A DNA stretch of 64,000 bases from Halichondria panicea (lineage: Eukaryota; Porifera; Demospongiae; Suberitida; Halichondriidae), in the NCBI RefSeq assembly GCF_963675165.1, contig NC_087383.1, positions 3,316,979-3,380,978 on the forward strand, written 5' to 3'. The first letter of the stretch is position 1. Every line of letters begins with the position of its first letter. The position numbers and the translations under genes are program-made. Positions 36,119-51,100 of the stretch are shown in pieces. A model generated the notes under the pieces. The model saw only the letters and a list, made by a program, of their open reading frames with translations. It was not told where the DNA came from and did not search any database.

Positions 36119-39100
36119 AACAAACACACTACCGTATGCTTTTGGCGCATGCACACCAAGGCATAAATAGTTGTAAGAACATACTTGTGAAGCTGTATCC
36201 GTGAAAAAATTGTACAGAAGAACATCATTAAACTCGAGTCCTTTGCACTCTTGAGGATTCAAAACAATCTCATGTTGAAGATATTCGGGCATTGTCTTTT
36301 TTCCTTCTTCACTTGAGTCTCTTGCAATTACTACTTGGTCAGCTCCAAACTCAATAGAAGAGACATCACCTGCTTTCTGACCGTGTATCAAAAAGTTTTC
36401 TAGTTTAAATTTTGAACAGATAAAAAGTGGTTTAGGACCTCTGATATTGGAGTGATCATTTGGAATGTTATTCCAGTCAAAAGAATATCGGAAATTCTCC
36501 TTCAAGAGATCAGTTAGGCTAATTGCTAGGTTAGTTATTCCAGAGTGAGAACGATGATTTGTTATTAGTTTTCTAATACTAGGTGCTTTGCATTTTACAC
36601 CAGGTAATTTTAGGCCATGGAATAATGATTTGAGATCTTCAAATCTGAATGAGATCCCCTTTATAATCGTTTGAGCTGTATCACCAGCAAGAAAAGATCT
36701 GTTGGGATCTCGGCAGCATTTGAGAATGACAGATAGTTCTGCTTGAGTAAAATCTTGTGCTTCATCGATGTAAAGCTCATGTATTGACCATGGGATAATG
36801 TCAAGACCTTTAGCCTCTAGACGCTTATTCAGCTGCCAAACGAACTCACTGTTATCAAATTGGTGTGACATATTTCTATGCTTTATCTCTTGTTTGTATT
36901 CCAGGAATAATTTGTATACCTCTTCTCTTTTAAACGGGAAATTTGATGCTTGTTTGGTACCAAGTTTGATGTAGTCCTCCTCTGACAGGAAGCCTTTCTC
37001 AGTTTCTAATGCTTGTGTCGATCCTTCGATAAAGGACTGAATTTCTGTCCAAATCAAAATGGGATCTACCTTCGATTCTGACCAGTTTTTTTCAATTTTT
37101 GGCCAAATATCTCCACTAAATTCATGTGCTGTTACTTCTCTTCGAACATGGATTTTTCGTTTTTGTCTAGGCTCATTTGAATCGTCTTCTTCATTATCGG
37201 TATCATCATCATCAGAAACATCAAATAAGAGATTCAATGAGTGCGTATCCGCTTGATTGGCTAGACTTTCTATCCTCTCCACACCTGGTTTTAGATAATT
37301 TTCTCCATCACCAATGGATCTGTCAAGCATAGTAAAGAACTGCCGGGACGTCAAGAATACTGGAAAGTGTTCAATATCGGAAAAAGTTTCAGGCAAGGCT
37401 TCATTTTCATATGCTAAATGAAGTTTTGTGAAATCGTATCCTGCTACAAAATCATAAAATCGTTTCTTCATTTTCATACAAAGGGCAGGATTTTTAGTTA
37501 TAAACATCTGATGCAGATGTTCAAACTCATCCTCTGTGTTTTCAGATGGCAACTCTCCACTAAATAGTAAATCACCATCCGATTCTTCAGCTACAGAAAT
37601 AGAAGCTCCTAATTCTTGAGAAAGTCTATCACAGGAAGTGGTAGTGGTAGGGGTTTGTGTGGAAACCGGGTCGTTATTGCATTGTTTTTTAACAATGAGG
37701 GGCTGATTAAGCCTGTCGGGTTCTTTCCAGTAGTTTCTGAAGTGTAACCAGAGTCGGTTTAGGCATGTTGTTGTCTTGCCCGTCCCACTTCTTCCGAGAA
37801 CAATAACTGGTTCTTTGGTAGGCAACATGATGATGTCATGTTCCTCATCTGTTGCTTTAATAGGATAGTCTTTTCTGTCATTCTCTTGATCTAGAAAACT
37901 AAGAATGAGGTCGTTTGTCACAGAATACATTTTTGCACCGACATCGTATTCTTGTATTTTACTTTTGGACTCAAAGTTTGGTCCTAATTGCTCAATCACT
38001 TTGTTTTCAGTAGTTGCATCAAGTTCTGGAGTGACATACATTTGGGGATATACAATGCCTTGCCCTAGGCCTTTTGTCTGAAATGGAAATAGGTCTGTGG
38101 GGACTGTCAGTTTTTTAATGGCCTGTTTTATCCGTTCAGCAGTGTGATTAATTTGCTCATGCTTTAGAACTACATCCCACACAATGATAGTTTGTATATA
38201 TATATGTATCGGCTCCCTTGAAGAAATTTTGAGAATTCTATTTGTTAATCGTTCAGAAAACCTAACGTCAATTTGATACATAATCCGAGCAGCTTTTGTC
38301 AGCTTAGCTTCAAATATTTTTATGTCGTTTTCACTCACTATAGGTTTATGAACTTTCTCATTCCAATCCCCACTGGCTAGCTTGCGTAGCTTTTTAATAA
38401 GTTGTTGGCGAATCTTGTGTGGTTGTGCTTTATCTCGCATAAATTTATCAACATTTTCTCGGATTTCTATTGCCCATAGCTCATTTTCAAAATTAAATGT
38501 ATCATCCTCAGTTTCTTGAGGCTCATCTCCAGGTATGTTATGATCCCCTTCAGTTTCTGCTTGTGGGAAAACCTTTTGTGTTGATAATCTTGTTTGTTCT
38601 ATTTCTTGAGGAACTCTCTGCGATTCTTCCAGTGCACAGTTACTATTTTCGCTTGATAAAAAATGACGTACCTTCAATTGTAAATCAAGTATGGAGAAAC
38701 ACTCTTTTTTTTTTGAAACCTGTTTAGTTTCTGGCTCATCACTAGCTTCTTTGGTCATGTTTACCATAACTTTGGGGGGCTTCTTCTTTCGTTTTGGCTT
38801 ACTATCATTTCCTTGTTTGGTTAGCTGCACATTATGACTGGCTTCGTGGCTTATTGATGTTGATATTGTTGTGGGTTGCTCACTTGTGCTCTGTGCTACA
38901 CTATTTGTATGGTCATCATCTGTACAATAAGCCTCAGGCTTAGGAGAGGGATGTACTTCTTGAGTCTCAAATCCTGCTGCTCTAAGTAGTTTGATTACAT
39001 CATCCTTACATTCGTAGCTAGATTGCTCTGCAATTTGGAGTGGCGTTAAACCATTCACATCTTCAGTTACCCATGAAGACGATTTTCTCTCCACAACTGC

Positions 39101-42100
39101 GTGTAATATCTCTGTATTCCCTGTAGGTGGATTGTTTAATTTTAGGAAAAGTCATACACATTATTAAGTTGTGAACTTACCAGTTTTAAGAGCCAAATGT
39201 GTGGCTACTATTAATGGTGATGTTTTGTTTCCCTGGGAATATCTATTGAGGCCTTCCACGTTAGCCCCAACTTTAATTAGTTCTGTTAAAGCTTTAACAG
39301 CCTTATTCTTGTCGGTCTTTCGTTGACAACATTTGAGGCTTAGTTTCTCCACTAGACAGGTTAGTGGTGTGGATACCTGTATAATATCTGTGACTTTTCC
39401 ACATTTCAAATGTTTTCTAAGATCACAGTCAGCTTTAGAAGTTAGAATACAATCCATCAATTTTGAAACGTTTTTTTCTTGATCTTTAATTGGTCCGGAT
39501 TGTATAGCAACCATCGATGGTCCAATGTCTTTGACCTCAATCCTATCCAGCAAGTAGCTTGTTCGAATATGTGGTGTAATGCATGGTTGTTCAAGAAGCT
39601 CTTTGGTCATTGCAAGTGCTGATAAAATAGGTGATAGCTCTTTCTTATTTTTTGCAAGATGCTCAACCACACCCATTTTTGTCTTATCATTCGCATGTTC
39701 CCAAATCATGTGTACTGCTTGTTGAAATTTAAACTTCCAGCAAGTTTCCAGTATACGGCCAAGAACCTCTCCACTCAAATCAGTACTTAATTCAGTTACT
39801 ATGAGGCAAAATCTTTCTTTGACAAAGAAAAATTCCATGTGGCGATTTTTTACTTGTTTTGATGTAGCTATTGTTTTGGCAAATTGGTGAAACACTTTGT
39901 GACCCGATGTTAGAAATTGTTGGTATTTCATCAGTTCTGTTACATCTGCAAATGTTATAATGTTGTGCTATAAGACATGTACATGTATACGTCATTAATT
40001 TGTGTTTTTGCAGATCATATTGTTACATAATAGTTAACTTACCAGACTTAGAATTGATGCACGTTATAATTATTTTGAAAAGTGTTGAAACAGTCTTTTC
40101 TATTTCAAAGCTTTTTTTGTAACAGTCGTAGGCTTCACGAAGATCATCGTTGTCTATGCGAGACAAGGTTTTCTGTAACTCGAAGGCCTCCGCAATGCAA
40201 TCTGCCTTGCAATTGTAGGCCTGCATGTAGTTAAGATGTACGTGGCTATCGTTATTGCTATAATTATATGAATGTAGTGAATTACCGTAGAGATATGTAT
40301 TATAGCTGTGCTGCATTGATTTATCTACATATAATTATATATTACCCTATGCGTGCACAACTGGGGTAGAGTGATTGGTGTGTGTCGGTTTGTGTGTGTG
40401 TGTGTGTGTGTGTCTATGTGTGTTTGTTACTGTGTGTGTGGATACAAAAATGAGCCGTTTGATCGCACTAGACATTTTCATGGACTGCTTTAACTGCAAT
40501 TGAGACAGTGGTTGAAAAATAATAGGCTACTGAAACTTGCATGCAAGCAAACTTTGAAAGTGACTGTTTTCCAATCGATCTATATACACTATAATGTTAA
40601 AAGTTATCGTATCCGTTATATGCGAAGAAGCTCAACGCACAGGAGGAATGTTCTATGAACGTCTTGTTATATATGTGTATTCCCGAGGGCACAGCCCAAG
40701 GGAATATAATTACTGCACTGAGTGTAAACCACTACACCTGATGTCCATGGTGACTTGTACAACGAGAAATCACAATTAAATGCTTTTTTGATCTTCGTTC
40801 TGTCGCCTACTAGGTCTATTGGCCATAATTATAGGACTTGTATGTTCATACACGGCATTGTACAAGTTTGCTTATAAGTTTGGGCCCAAAGTGTGAGTAG
40901 CAGTCTAATAAGAGACTATAACCACACATTTATTATTGAGTGTGATACCTATAATTATAAGAGCCGGATGCACAATTGTTTGATTGTGGTGTCCTTTCAG
41001 TATAGTGTTGCCCTTATTTGTACTTACTTGGGCCAGGTGGTCAGTTACACCCAACTGAATGCAATCGTCACAAGACTCTTTTGCCATATATAGACAGTGC
41101 AGTACCCTGCGACGGTCTGACACAAAGCTTGATATTTTCAGTAATATTGTAGCATATTTGATAGTTGCTCTTGCATGTCGTGCACTGAAGGCTGGAAAGT
41201 AATTCCTAATATACGATATACAGTGCTCATATTCCCACAAAGCTTCTTTATAATCTTTCTGCTTGAGGTGAACTTCAGCAGACTCTTCAATTTTCTTCAA
41301 AACCTCCTCCTAGGTTATAAATGAAGGTTATAGATGAAGCAAACGTAAATATTGCATATATAGCTTACCGGCACCCTTGTTAGGTTTAGTTTGTACTTGC
41401 AATTGGGATACCCAGGTGGGCAACTTTGAAGAGTATACCCAGACATTCCTGCATGGGACCTGCATGTGGCACCATGGTTAATATTAACTATGTGAGCATA
41501 TTGAGATGGCTAACTATAGTAATTAGCTTACTGGCTTTGTAGATCTACTGCAATTGATGTGGTCTGTGTTTTTCAGATATCTGTGGTGTTCTTTATAATA
41601 ACTCAATTTACTACAGCTAGTAAACTACTATGTTCCGTGAATAGTCGATTGTGAATACTGTTTTACCTATTCAAAGAGTAAATGAATGCCAGCTAACTGC
41701 TGCTGTACCTAGCTGTCTATATTTATTGATCTCTTCCTGGAGCAGGTTTTATGCTCATGTAACCTACGGTTATATCATGCCTCTAACAATAACCGTTACT
41801 ATTTATATAACATTTCCTTTTTAGGTGTTTCTGTTGGACTTTCCTAAACAGCCTGGTCTGCCTGTAGTGGAAGTGAATTATTGTGTGCAGCAGCTCAATA
41901 CAGGTTGGTAAGCTTAGCCTGTGTTGGCCTGTATAGCGCGAAATTTTCGAGGCACTTCATTTTCTCTGTTTTTGAGGGTTAGCAATCCCCAGGATCATAG
42001 CGGACGCATACATTAACATACTGTATAGCGCAAAATTTATTCTACGAACTGTTTTTTAGAATCCCAGAAAAGTGCCTCAAAAATGTCAGTATTAAATGAA

Positions 42101-45100
42101 CTCTTGATGACATACATAGTTGTACTCACTACATTCCATTGTGCATTCCACTAATGTGAATCTACTTCGGGTCAGGCATGCGAAATAAATTAAGTGCCTA
42201 TACAAAGCAGACACTAAGGTCAATTAATGTGCCTTCTTCTCATGTACTACCTATAATTATAGATCCTCTATATAATAATATATTTGCTTAATACACGGCT
42301 ATCCTTTTTAATATGTACCATTTCAGATATTCTCTCGCTGGACCGTTATCTTCTAGTACCGATCACTCCTTTAATTATCCATGTGCCTGAGTCGGCCAAA
42401 ATCGGGCACAGAGTCGGACCATCTATAAGTCAAATATTAAATGCTCCCTTGAGTCTTAACTATTTCTTACACAGCTCAAAATTATTTCATATTGAAAGAC
42501 AGACTGGTCAGATTTCCTTAAAAAGACAATGTCTTGACTTTGAGTCAGGTCACATTATGTATAACCTTACTATTGGTGTTAAGCATAACGGCTTTTCTAT
42601 TAGTCAATTCAATGTAACTGTTATGGTTGATGATGTAATCGATGAGCATCCGGTCTTCAGTAAAACAGTGTACAACGTAAACATTCCGAATAAATCTCAC
42701 AAAGACACAAAACTTGTTCAATTCGAAATCTACGATAATGATCAAAGAGATAAGCATTCGATTGAAATAACTTCCGTGAAACCCAAGAGTGATCTTTTCA
42801 GTTTCGATCAATCTTCAATGTCTATGTTTGTTGATGGAAGCGGAGGGTTGAGCGAACCAGCGTATGAAGTGATGGTTAGAGCCACTGACTTAGCTGGGTT
42901 AACTGCTGAGGCAACAGTGCTCGTGTCAGTTCACAATCAGAAAGAAACTGTACAATTTGATTACAAGACTTTCGTTCAGGAGAGTACACTTCCTGATCTT
43001 CCAATTTTCGTAATTGATTCAACAATGTACAGTCAGTGTAGGTGTCTCGACAGCAGAGAGCATCGATTTCAGGTTCAGAAAAGCAATGAAAATCATTGGG
43101 AGATTTGGCTAGTAGAAAAACTTGATTATGAGAGAAACCAATTCCTAAACCTAACTGTAGCTTGCCAAAACTCAAACTCACAGATTGTTGCTATATACCA
43201 CGATCAGATAGTTGTCATGGATGCCAACGATAATGCCCCTGTGTTTCCTATACATTTTTCCCAGTATTCTTTCCCTGAGAATTTGAAACATGGCTCTATA
43301 CAGATACCCATAGAAGCTATTGACTCAGACAGCAAGCAGTACGGTGAAGTAACTCGTTATTATCTCGATCCACCAACTCCTGGTTTTGTGGTCACTTACA
43401 ACTTGAAACTGAAACAACATTACATAACAAATACTCACTCGCTAGATTACGAGACACTGAGTGAATACACATTGACAATATTTGCACAAGACGGTAGTGG
43501 ATTGGTGTCTGAGACCCCTCTCACTATACGCCTGTCTGTCACTGATCAAAATGATAATGCTCCCATCTTTGAGAAAGAATTTTACAGCATCAATGTCAGC
43601 CATAACTATTTTGGTCCAACCCTCCAAGTTTTAGCTCGCGATGAAGACTCTTTATCAGCTGTAAAGTATGAACTCCACTCTCCTTACGACTTTGTCACTG
43701 TGCACCCGGACACAGGTCTTATATCAATTGCTCCGCATTCAATTTGTACTGTTCATAGCTCCCTGTATGTTGGGTATGTGGTTGCTATGGATGAAAATGG
43801 ATGTATCTCAGCACCTTCGAAGTTTGAAATCAGCGTGGAGGAATTGGAATTGAATGAATGCCTAGTCGTCCCCGAAGAAACTCATTTTGAACTTCAGATA
43901 CCGGAAAATGTACTTGAGGGTTTCATAATTGGCAGAGTCGTGTGTGGAGGATGTACATCATTCAGTTTATTGACCCAGCTAGTTCCTTTTGATGTATTGT
44001 CCGAGAATGGTGAACTGTTTGTTACGGACCTTATAGACTACGAGACTGATCCACACAATTACAACTTATCTGTGGTTGCCTTGGACACCAATGGGCAGCT
44101 AATCGAAATGACTATCAATATCGAAATCCTTGACATGAATGAACATTTTCCCTACTTTATTCCGCCCATAATCAACTCTATTACTCTTGATTCTAGTGTG
44201 CCTGAGGGCAATGTGTTACTGACCATCAACGCAAGAGATGATGACCTAGGCTCCGAATTTGGTGAAATTTCAAAGCTTACGCTTATTCCATCCATAGCAA
44301 TGCCTGTACTTCCTTTTACTGTTGAAAAGAGTCACGATTGTTCGGGACTGTTCTACCTTAAAGCAAACACCATGCTATTCCAAGAAAAATTACTGTCACG
44401 ACTCAGCTTCATTGATATACTAGCTATCGATGGAGGAGGTGTCTCGTCAGAATATTTAAGAGTCAATGTGGAAATAAAGATTGAAGAAGACCAATTCCCT
44501 CACACTCACAATACACGATTCACTCGTCAAGCTCAAAACGAAACTGAAAATGAAGAAACTCTCTCCCCAATAGAACTTTCAATTGAATATCGAGGAAGGT
44601 CTCGCTCTTTTGAAACCATTGGCTCGTCTTCTCGACCGTTGACTGTTATTGTGCAAGAGAACTCACTTCCTGGAGACTTTGATTTGCTTGTTGATTTAGT
44701 GAGGGAAAACCAAACAGTTTGTCCTGAAATGTTCAGCTCGTTAGAGTTAGTACTGAGTGAGATAGACATTCCTTTCTATGTTGTTAAAAATGAACGTTCG
44801 TGTGTGTTTTCGATTGTGAACGCTATCGTCTTGGATTATGAAAGTGAAAATCAATCAGTCTATTACCGTTTCAATACTCAAGCACTCTTTGATGGATCAC
44901 CGATTGCTGAAATTACAGTAGAAGTGTTTGTCATTGATGAAAATGAGTTTGCTCCGGTGTTCAGATCCAGTTCCTATTCTGTTATATTTCAAGAGAATTT
45001 TATCGGATTTTTGTTCCAAGCTCTTGCCACTGACCAAGATGGAAGTCTAGAGTTCAGTCGAATACGATACAACGTGTCTGGAGATAGCAGTTTTGAAATA

Positions 45101-48100
45101 TTGCCTGATGGATCCGTCCAATCAGTTTTCAGTTTCGATTACGAATTTGCAGATCCCTGCTATAATTTCAATATCACAGCTACTGATGATGGTGGATTGA
45201 TGGGTGTGGCGCTAGTGGAAGCTTGTCTGGAGGACACGAATGATAATTGTTCTCAGTTTGATCGAAGTGAGTACGTCATCAACATACCCGAAAACTCATT
45301 GAGTGAGAAGGCATTGTTTAATCTGTCAGCCATCGACTATGACTCTAGGAGTGACTTTAGTTCCGTTGTTATCTTTGACATTGAGTCGAATGACACGTTT
45401 ATCACTGGAATTATCAGCCTTGTGGGTAATCAGCTGTTTCTTCGCCGAGCTTTGGATTTTGAGTCCGATCCGGCGGTATTTTCCATCATATTGTCGGCTA
45501 CAGATGCCGCTGACAATAAATGTACTACAAATGTCACTGTCCAAGTTGTAAATGAAAATGATTTTCCACCGATTTTTACCGCTGAGTTCGAGCAAGTGTA
45601 TATCCCCGAGGAGACATTCCCCTACACGTTGCCAAACTTCCCAGAGAATTTCTTAGCTTGCTTTGCAGTCACTGATCAAGATGGCGATAATATCACATAC
45701 TTTTTACCATTTCCTTCTCCACTGTTTGAATTGTCTGCCGAGCACGAAGGCTGTATCCTACTAAATGGTTTTTTAGATTACGAAGTAGCGATAAGACACG
45801 AGGTCGAAATATCTGCCACGGATGGAAAACACAATGTTTCTTCTTTCCTGATTGTTGATGTTGAGAATCGAAATGATTTGTCTCTCAAGGTGAAGTCTGT
45901 TCATGAGGTGGATGTATTAGAAGCATTCTATACAACCGATCCTATTCTAATCATTGAAGTGAACAATCCTACACCTGGGTTTAATTATCTCTTCTCGCTA
46001 GACGAGCCCTCGGAAATGTTCCATGTTAGTTTCCGGGGGAGAGTGCATCTTAGAGCTGAGCTTGATTACGAGACTAGAACCTCCCACTCTTTGGCTGTAA
46101 CCGTGGGAGATGGCACAGGCCAAGCTCTACTCACTGTTATCATCAATGTACAGCCAGTAAATGAGTTTCCGCCCATGTTCCTTCGAAATAGAGCATCTCA
46201 AAGGACTTTATCGGAGAATACTCTGCCGGGCTTGTTCGATGTCACCCTCAACGCTATTGATGGGGATAGAGATTCTGCATATCCCATTTTGTACGAGATT
46301 GAATATATCACTGTAGATGGTAAAGCTGTGGACGAGTACAAAGCTGATGGAGTTGTTGTGAAACGTCCATTTGGTGTGATACAGCCTGAGAATAGCGAGA
46401 GCACTGGAAAACTAATTAACACCGAGAGCCTCGACTACGAATCAGATCCCAGACAGTACGAATTGGCCATTTATGCAAATGATACAGTATTCAGATCAAC
46501 CACCCCCTTCCGTTTGACTGTGTATGTCGAGGACGCCAATGACCATGCACCTGCATTTGACAACGAAAGTTATGCCTTCACATTGTCGGAAAAAGAGGAT
46601 AATTTCGAACTTCAAATACCAGTAAACGATGGTGATGGTTCAGAACAATATTCTTTTGTGTCTTTTTTCAGACTAGTTCCAATCTATCCAATTGACGTGG
46701 CTCTTCCATTCTTTATAAGCAGTGGAATAATAAGAAATGTTAGAAGATTTGATTTTGAGCGACCACCAAATGAGTACGTGTTCCAGCTTATTGCATCAGA
46801 CGATTACGGCATGTCTGGTTCTACGAATGTCACCATCACGATTCTAGACGCCAACGACTTTAAACCCGAGTTTGAAAGGGGTATTTACGAAATTACTGTT
46901 CCAGAGACAATTCCTGTAGGATCTGAGATCATTAGAGTGAGTGCAACTGACGGAGATGGTGGATCTCACTTCAATACCATTCAGTACACACTTACCGAAA
47001 GCAGTACTCCTCTGATTGATCTTCCGTTCGATATAAACTCTACCACTGGTATTATCTCACTAAAAACTCCTGTCGATTTCGATGAGGGAGACGAAGGAGG
47101 TGACTTTTTCGTAAAAGCAGAAGATGCAGGTGGTCTCAGCTCAATAACGAGGGTGTTCGTTTCCTTTGAAGATATTAATGATAATGCTCCTTGCCCCTTA
47201 GTGAGAAGTTTCAGCACTCAAATCTCCGAAAATACTTTTTATGATCGTCCACTGAGAAGGATACAAGTGTTTGACATCGATTACTATGCCGACAACCCTA
47301 GGCCTGTTTACTACTTGGAGCCTAGCTACAGTGTCTTCGTCATTGATGGAGCTGGTAGACTATATATGACAGGGCCACTAGACTATGAGGAGAGGCCTGT
47401 ATACAACTTTAAAGTGGTCTCCTCTGATGGAATCCAAAATTGCAGTACTACCACTTCAATTCAAATCACTGTGCTGAATTTAGACGATAATAGACCAATG
47501 TTTTTACCATCTTCATACGAATACAACATCTCAGAAGCTTTAGAGCCTGGGGTGATATTCAACATCTCTGCATTCGACGCTGACCCTCCTGATGAAATTT
47601 TCGAGTATAGGCTCATTGACAACCAGTTTGATTTTCCATTCACAGTATCTGACGATGGTAGAGTGTCGACCACCAGTCGATTCAACGCCGACGATCCCTC
47701 ACAGCAATTAGTGTACACTTTTGAGGCACTAGCGTACAATCAGTACGGACAAGACACTCAACCCCCTGCGCAGATAACCATTCGTATTCTCGATGTGAAC
47801 GACCACCCCCCACAGTTTGACGAGGATGTCTATTTTGTTTCTACTCCCGAGAATACCTCACCTGGAGTTGGGAATGTATTGACTGTTAGTGCACGTGATG
47901 ACGATAGAACTGCTGAGTACAGTACACTTTCTTTTGAGTTAGTGTCCGAATCAGATATTATCTTATCCACATTTTCTATCAATTCTCTCTCTGGTGATAT
48001 CTCTTTAACTAGTGCTCTCGATTACGAGTCCATTTCGCAATTGTTATTCACTTTTGTTGTTATGGCTACCGATGGACTGCACGAAAGGAGAACCAATGTG

Positions 48101-51100
48101 TCAGTACTACTTACTGATGTGAATGAGTTTCCACCACAATTTACCAACAGTACGTACAACATTGTGGTTCCATTGAACGTCCCATTAGGAGCACCTGTGT
48201 ATACATTTGTTGCCAATGACAATGATGGAAGTGAACAATTCGGACAAGTATCAAGGTACATTTTGATTCGAGACAACTCCTTGTCTAGAGGGAAATTTCC
48301 TTTTGAGCTAGCACTTAACGGTACACTGCACACAGTGATCAATGCAACTAACTACGAAGAGACACAATACTCGTTCAGAGTAATGGCATATGACAGTGGG
48401 AACTTGACATCCTCTCTCGTAAATGTTACCATCTTGTTCAGAGATTTTGGCCTAGATCAACTTTTAACTAAACATTGCATTAAACTTCCGGAAAACTCAA
48501 TTGCCTATGTTCCTATTGATTTCCCGTCCATTGGCCAACAAAACGAAAACATCTACTCTTATCAACTAATAGCATCTACGTTCCTAACGTTGTCCGGTAA
48601 TGAACTGAGGCTGACAAGAATGCTGGATTTTGAAGACACACAACATTATGCTGCCAAGCTACTAGCTACCAACAGATTAGGTGACTCTGTGCCAATATCG
48701 ATATCAGTGTGTGCTCAGAACGTCAATGACAATCCGACAGAGTTTGTCGATAGCACCAGACATCTTGTCCTCACCGACAGTAACGAAGTGGGTCCACAGC
48801 TTCTCTTGGAGCTGCTTGACAGAGATTCCAACTGGGGAGAAACAGATTATTTACAATCACAAGCGAGTACCTGCTGTGATCAGAACGACTTCCTTCAAAC
48901 TAACGTCTCATTTGTAATCAGCTCTCAGAATGCTCCATTTGAGTTGAGCCTACAGTCAAATGAAAGTGCTGGTTACGCAGTATTATCTAACACCGTCCCT
49001 ATAGCAGACATGCTGTCTTGTAGCTATGCGTTCGAAGTCATCATCGTCGACACTGATGGGATGTCATCTTCGTCCCCCATCGCTATCAGTGTGAGTATCG
49101 AGAGACCTCCACAAGGATCTCCCACTTTCCGTCAATCATCCTTCACGTTCATCTTATCTGAGAACACTAAAGAGTTCTTTGATGTCTCTACCACACATCT
49201 TTCGGAATTAAATGCCTGTTTGGATCCGAGACTCAGTAATTTTGAATACAGGATACTCAATGGTACCGAAGAGTTGCCGTTTTCTATTGATAGCAATGGA
49301 ATTTTATCTAATACACTGCAGTTGAGCTCAGAAAATTCCCCTGGGCAGTACATGTTTGCTGTCATAGCAACTAACACGGAAGGAGCCTCAACAAGCGTTT
49401 CAGTGTCTATTTACTTGCAAGATACAAATGAATTTTGTCCTGTTTTCAATTCCAGCACTGTTGATGTAACCGTTACCGAGGACACAGCTGTAAATACAAT
49501 CATCTTGTATCATCCTGCGTACGATCTGGACGGTAGCGAGTTGTATGGACAGGTTTACTATAGGCTGGTTGCTAGCGGTTACAACCCGTTCCTCTTACAC
49601 CCGAATGGTTCTCTTTATCTCTCTGAGCTGTTAAACTATGAAGACGGCATGTCGGAAGTCACCCTTACCATGCTTGCTAGTGATGGCACAATGGAGCTGG
49701 ACTCAAATCTAGGTCTAGCTTGTCCCTATACTGAAGCTGCTATCACTATCCAAATACAAGACGTGAACGATGAGCCTCCATTCTTCCTTGTTCGTGGCTA
49801 CCATTTTGACGTGTCTGAGAATGAGACAGCTATGTTCCCGGTGGGTGGCCTATCCTTCGAAGACCCTGATGTCCTAGGTAACGAATTCTCATTTGAAGTT
49901 CACCCCATCAATAGCCCATTTGAAGTTACATCGGAGGGGATCCTCATCTTAACGCAGCTGCTTGACTATGAGTCTCTAACGACGACGCAGTTCAACCTCA
50001 CCGTGTCGCTTTCAGATGGTATCTATTCTGCTTTAGAGGATGCCGCCATTGTTGTCAATATTATTAATGTTAACGAGTTTGCCCCAACAGTAGCACAAGA
50101 GATAACTGATGTTCTTGAGGAGAATTACATCCCTGAAAATGGTATTTTAAGAGTGAGAGCAACTGATCAAGATTTGGGATTGTTTGGAGAAATTGTTCGA
50201 TTTGAGCTCACTGGGGCTCAGAGCCACTTATTTGAGGTCAATGAAGAAGGTGTTATTACCAACCTGCAAGAGTTTGACTATGAGCTTGATCAGCGTGAGT
50301 TTACTTTCATGGCTCTAGCGTATGACGGTGGTGGGAAAAGTTCTTCAGTGTTAGTCCGCATCTCTCTAGTGGACGTGAACGACAATTCCCCGGTTTTTCA
50401 GGAAGATATTTACACCGTTAATATATCCGAGTCTGCAACTACTGAAGTGCATAATATAGCTCGAATTCGTGCCACTGATATCGATGGCACCTCGCAATAC
50501 AACACCATCACGTACTTCATCCCCCCTGGTCAACCATGCTCTGACTTTTTCCAAGTCCATCCTACACTAGGCATCGTTCGGATAGTCCGTGAGATAGACT
50601 ATGAGAGTAATCCCACCAACTGCTCACTTACAGTAACTGGCTCGGATCCTGAACAGTATGAAGCGTCAACAACAGTGCACGTCTCTGTATTGGATACGAA
50701 CGAGCATCCTCCGGTAATAGAATCTCAGAATGGAGAAATCTTTGTGTCAACTCACGAGGCTTTGGATATCGGTTCCAAAGTGTTCCAACTCATTGCGACG
50801 GACGGTGATGCTGGTCCTGTGTTTGGGGCTGTAGTGAGTTATACTCTTCAGTCGTTGTCTTCAACTCTACCTTTCACTGTGAATGAAGCAGGAGAGATAA
50901 TATTGTCAGGTTCCATCACAAAGAATGATCGATACGATTTCCGAGTGTTTGCTGTCGATGGAGGAGGTATGGAATCTGAAATAGTAGCTGTTCATATTAA
51001 CGTAACACAGGCAAACTTTTTCTCACCAATAATATCAACTTATCCAAATGAACTCACTGTGGATATTGAAGAAAATATAATCCTCTCTAGACCACTGTGG

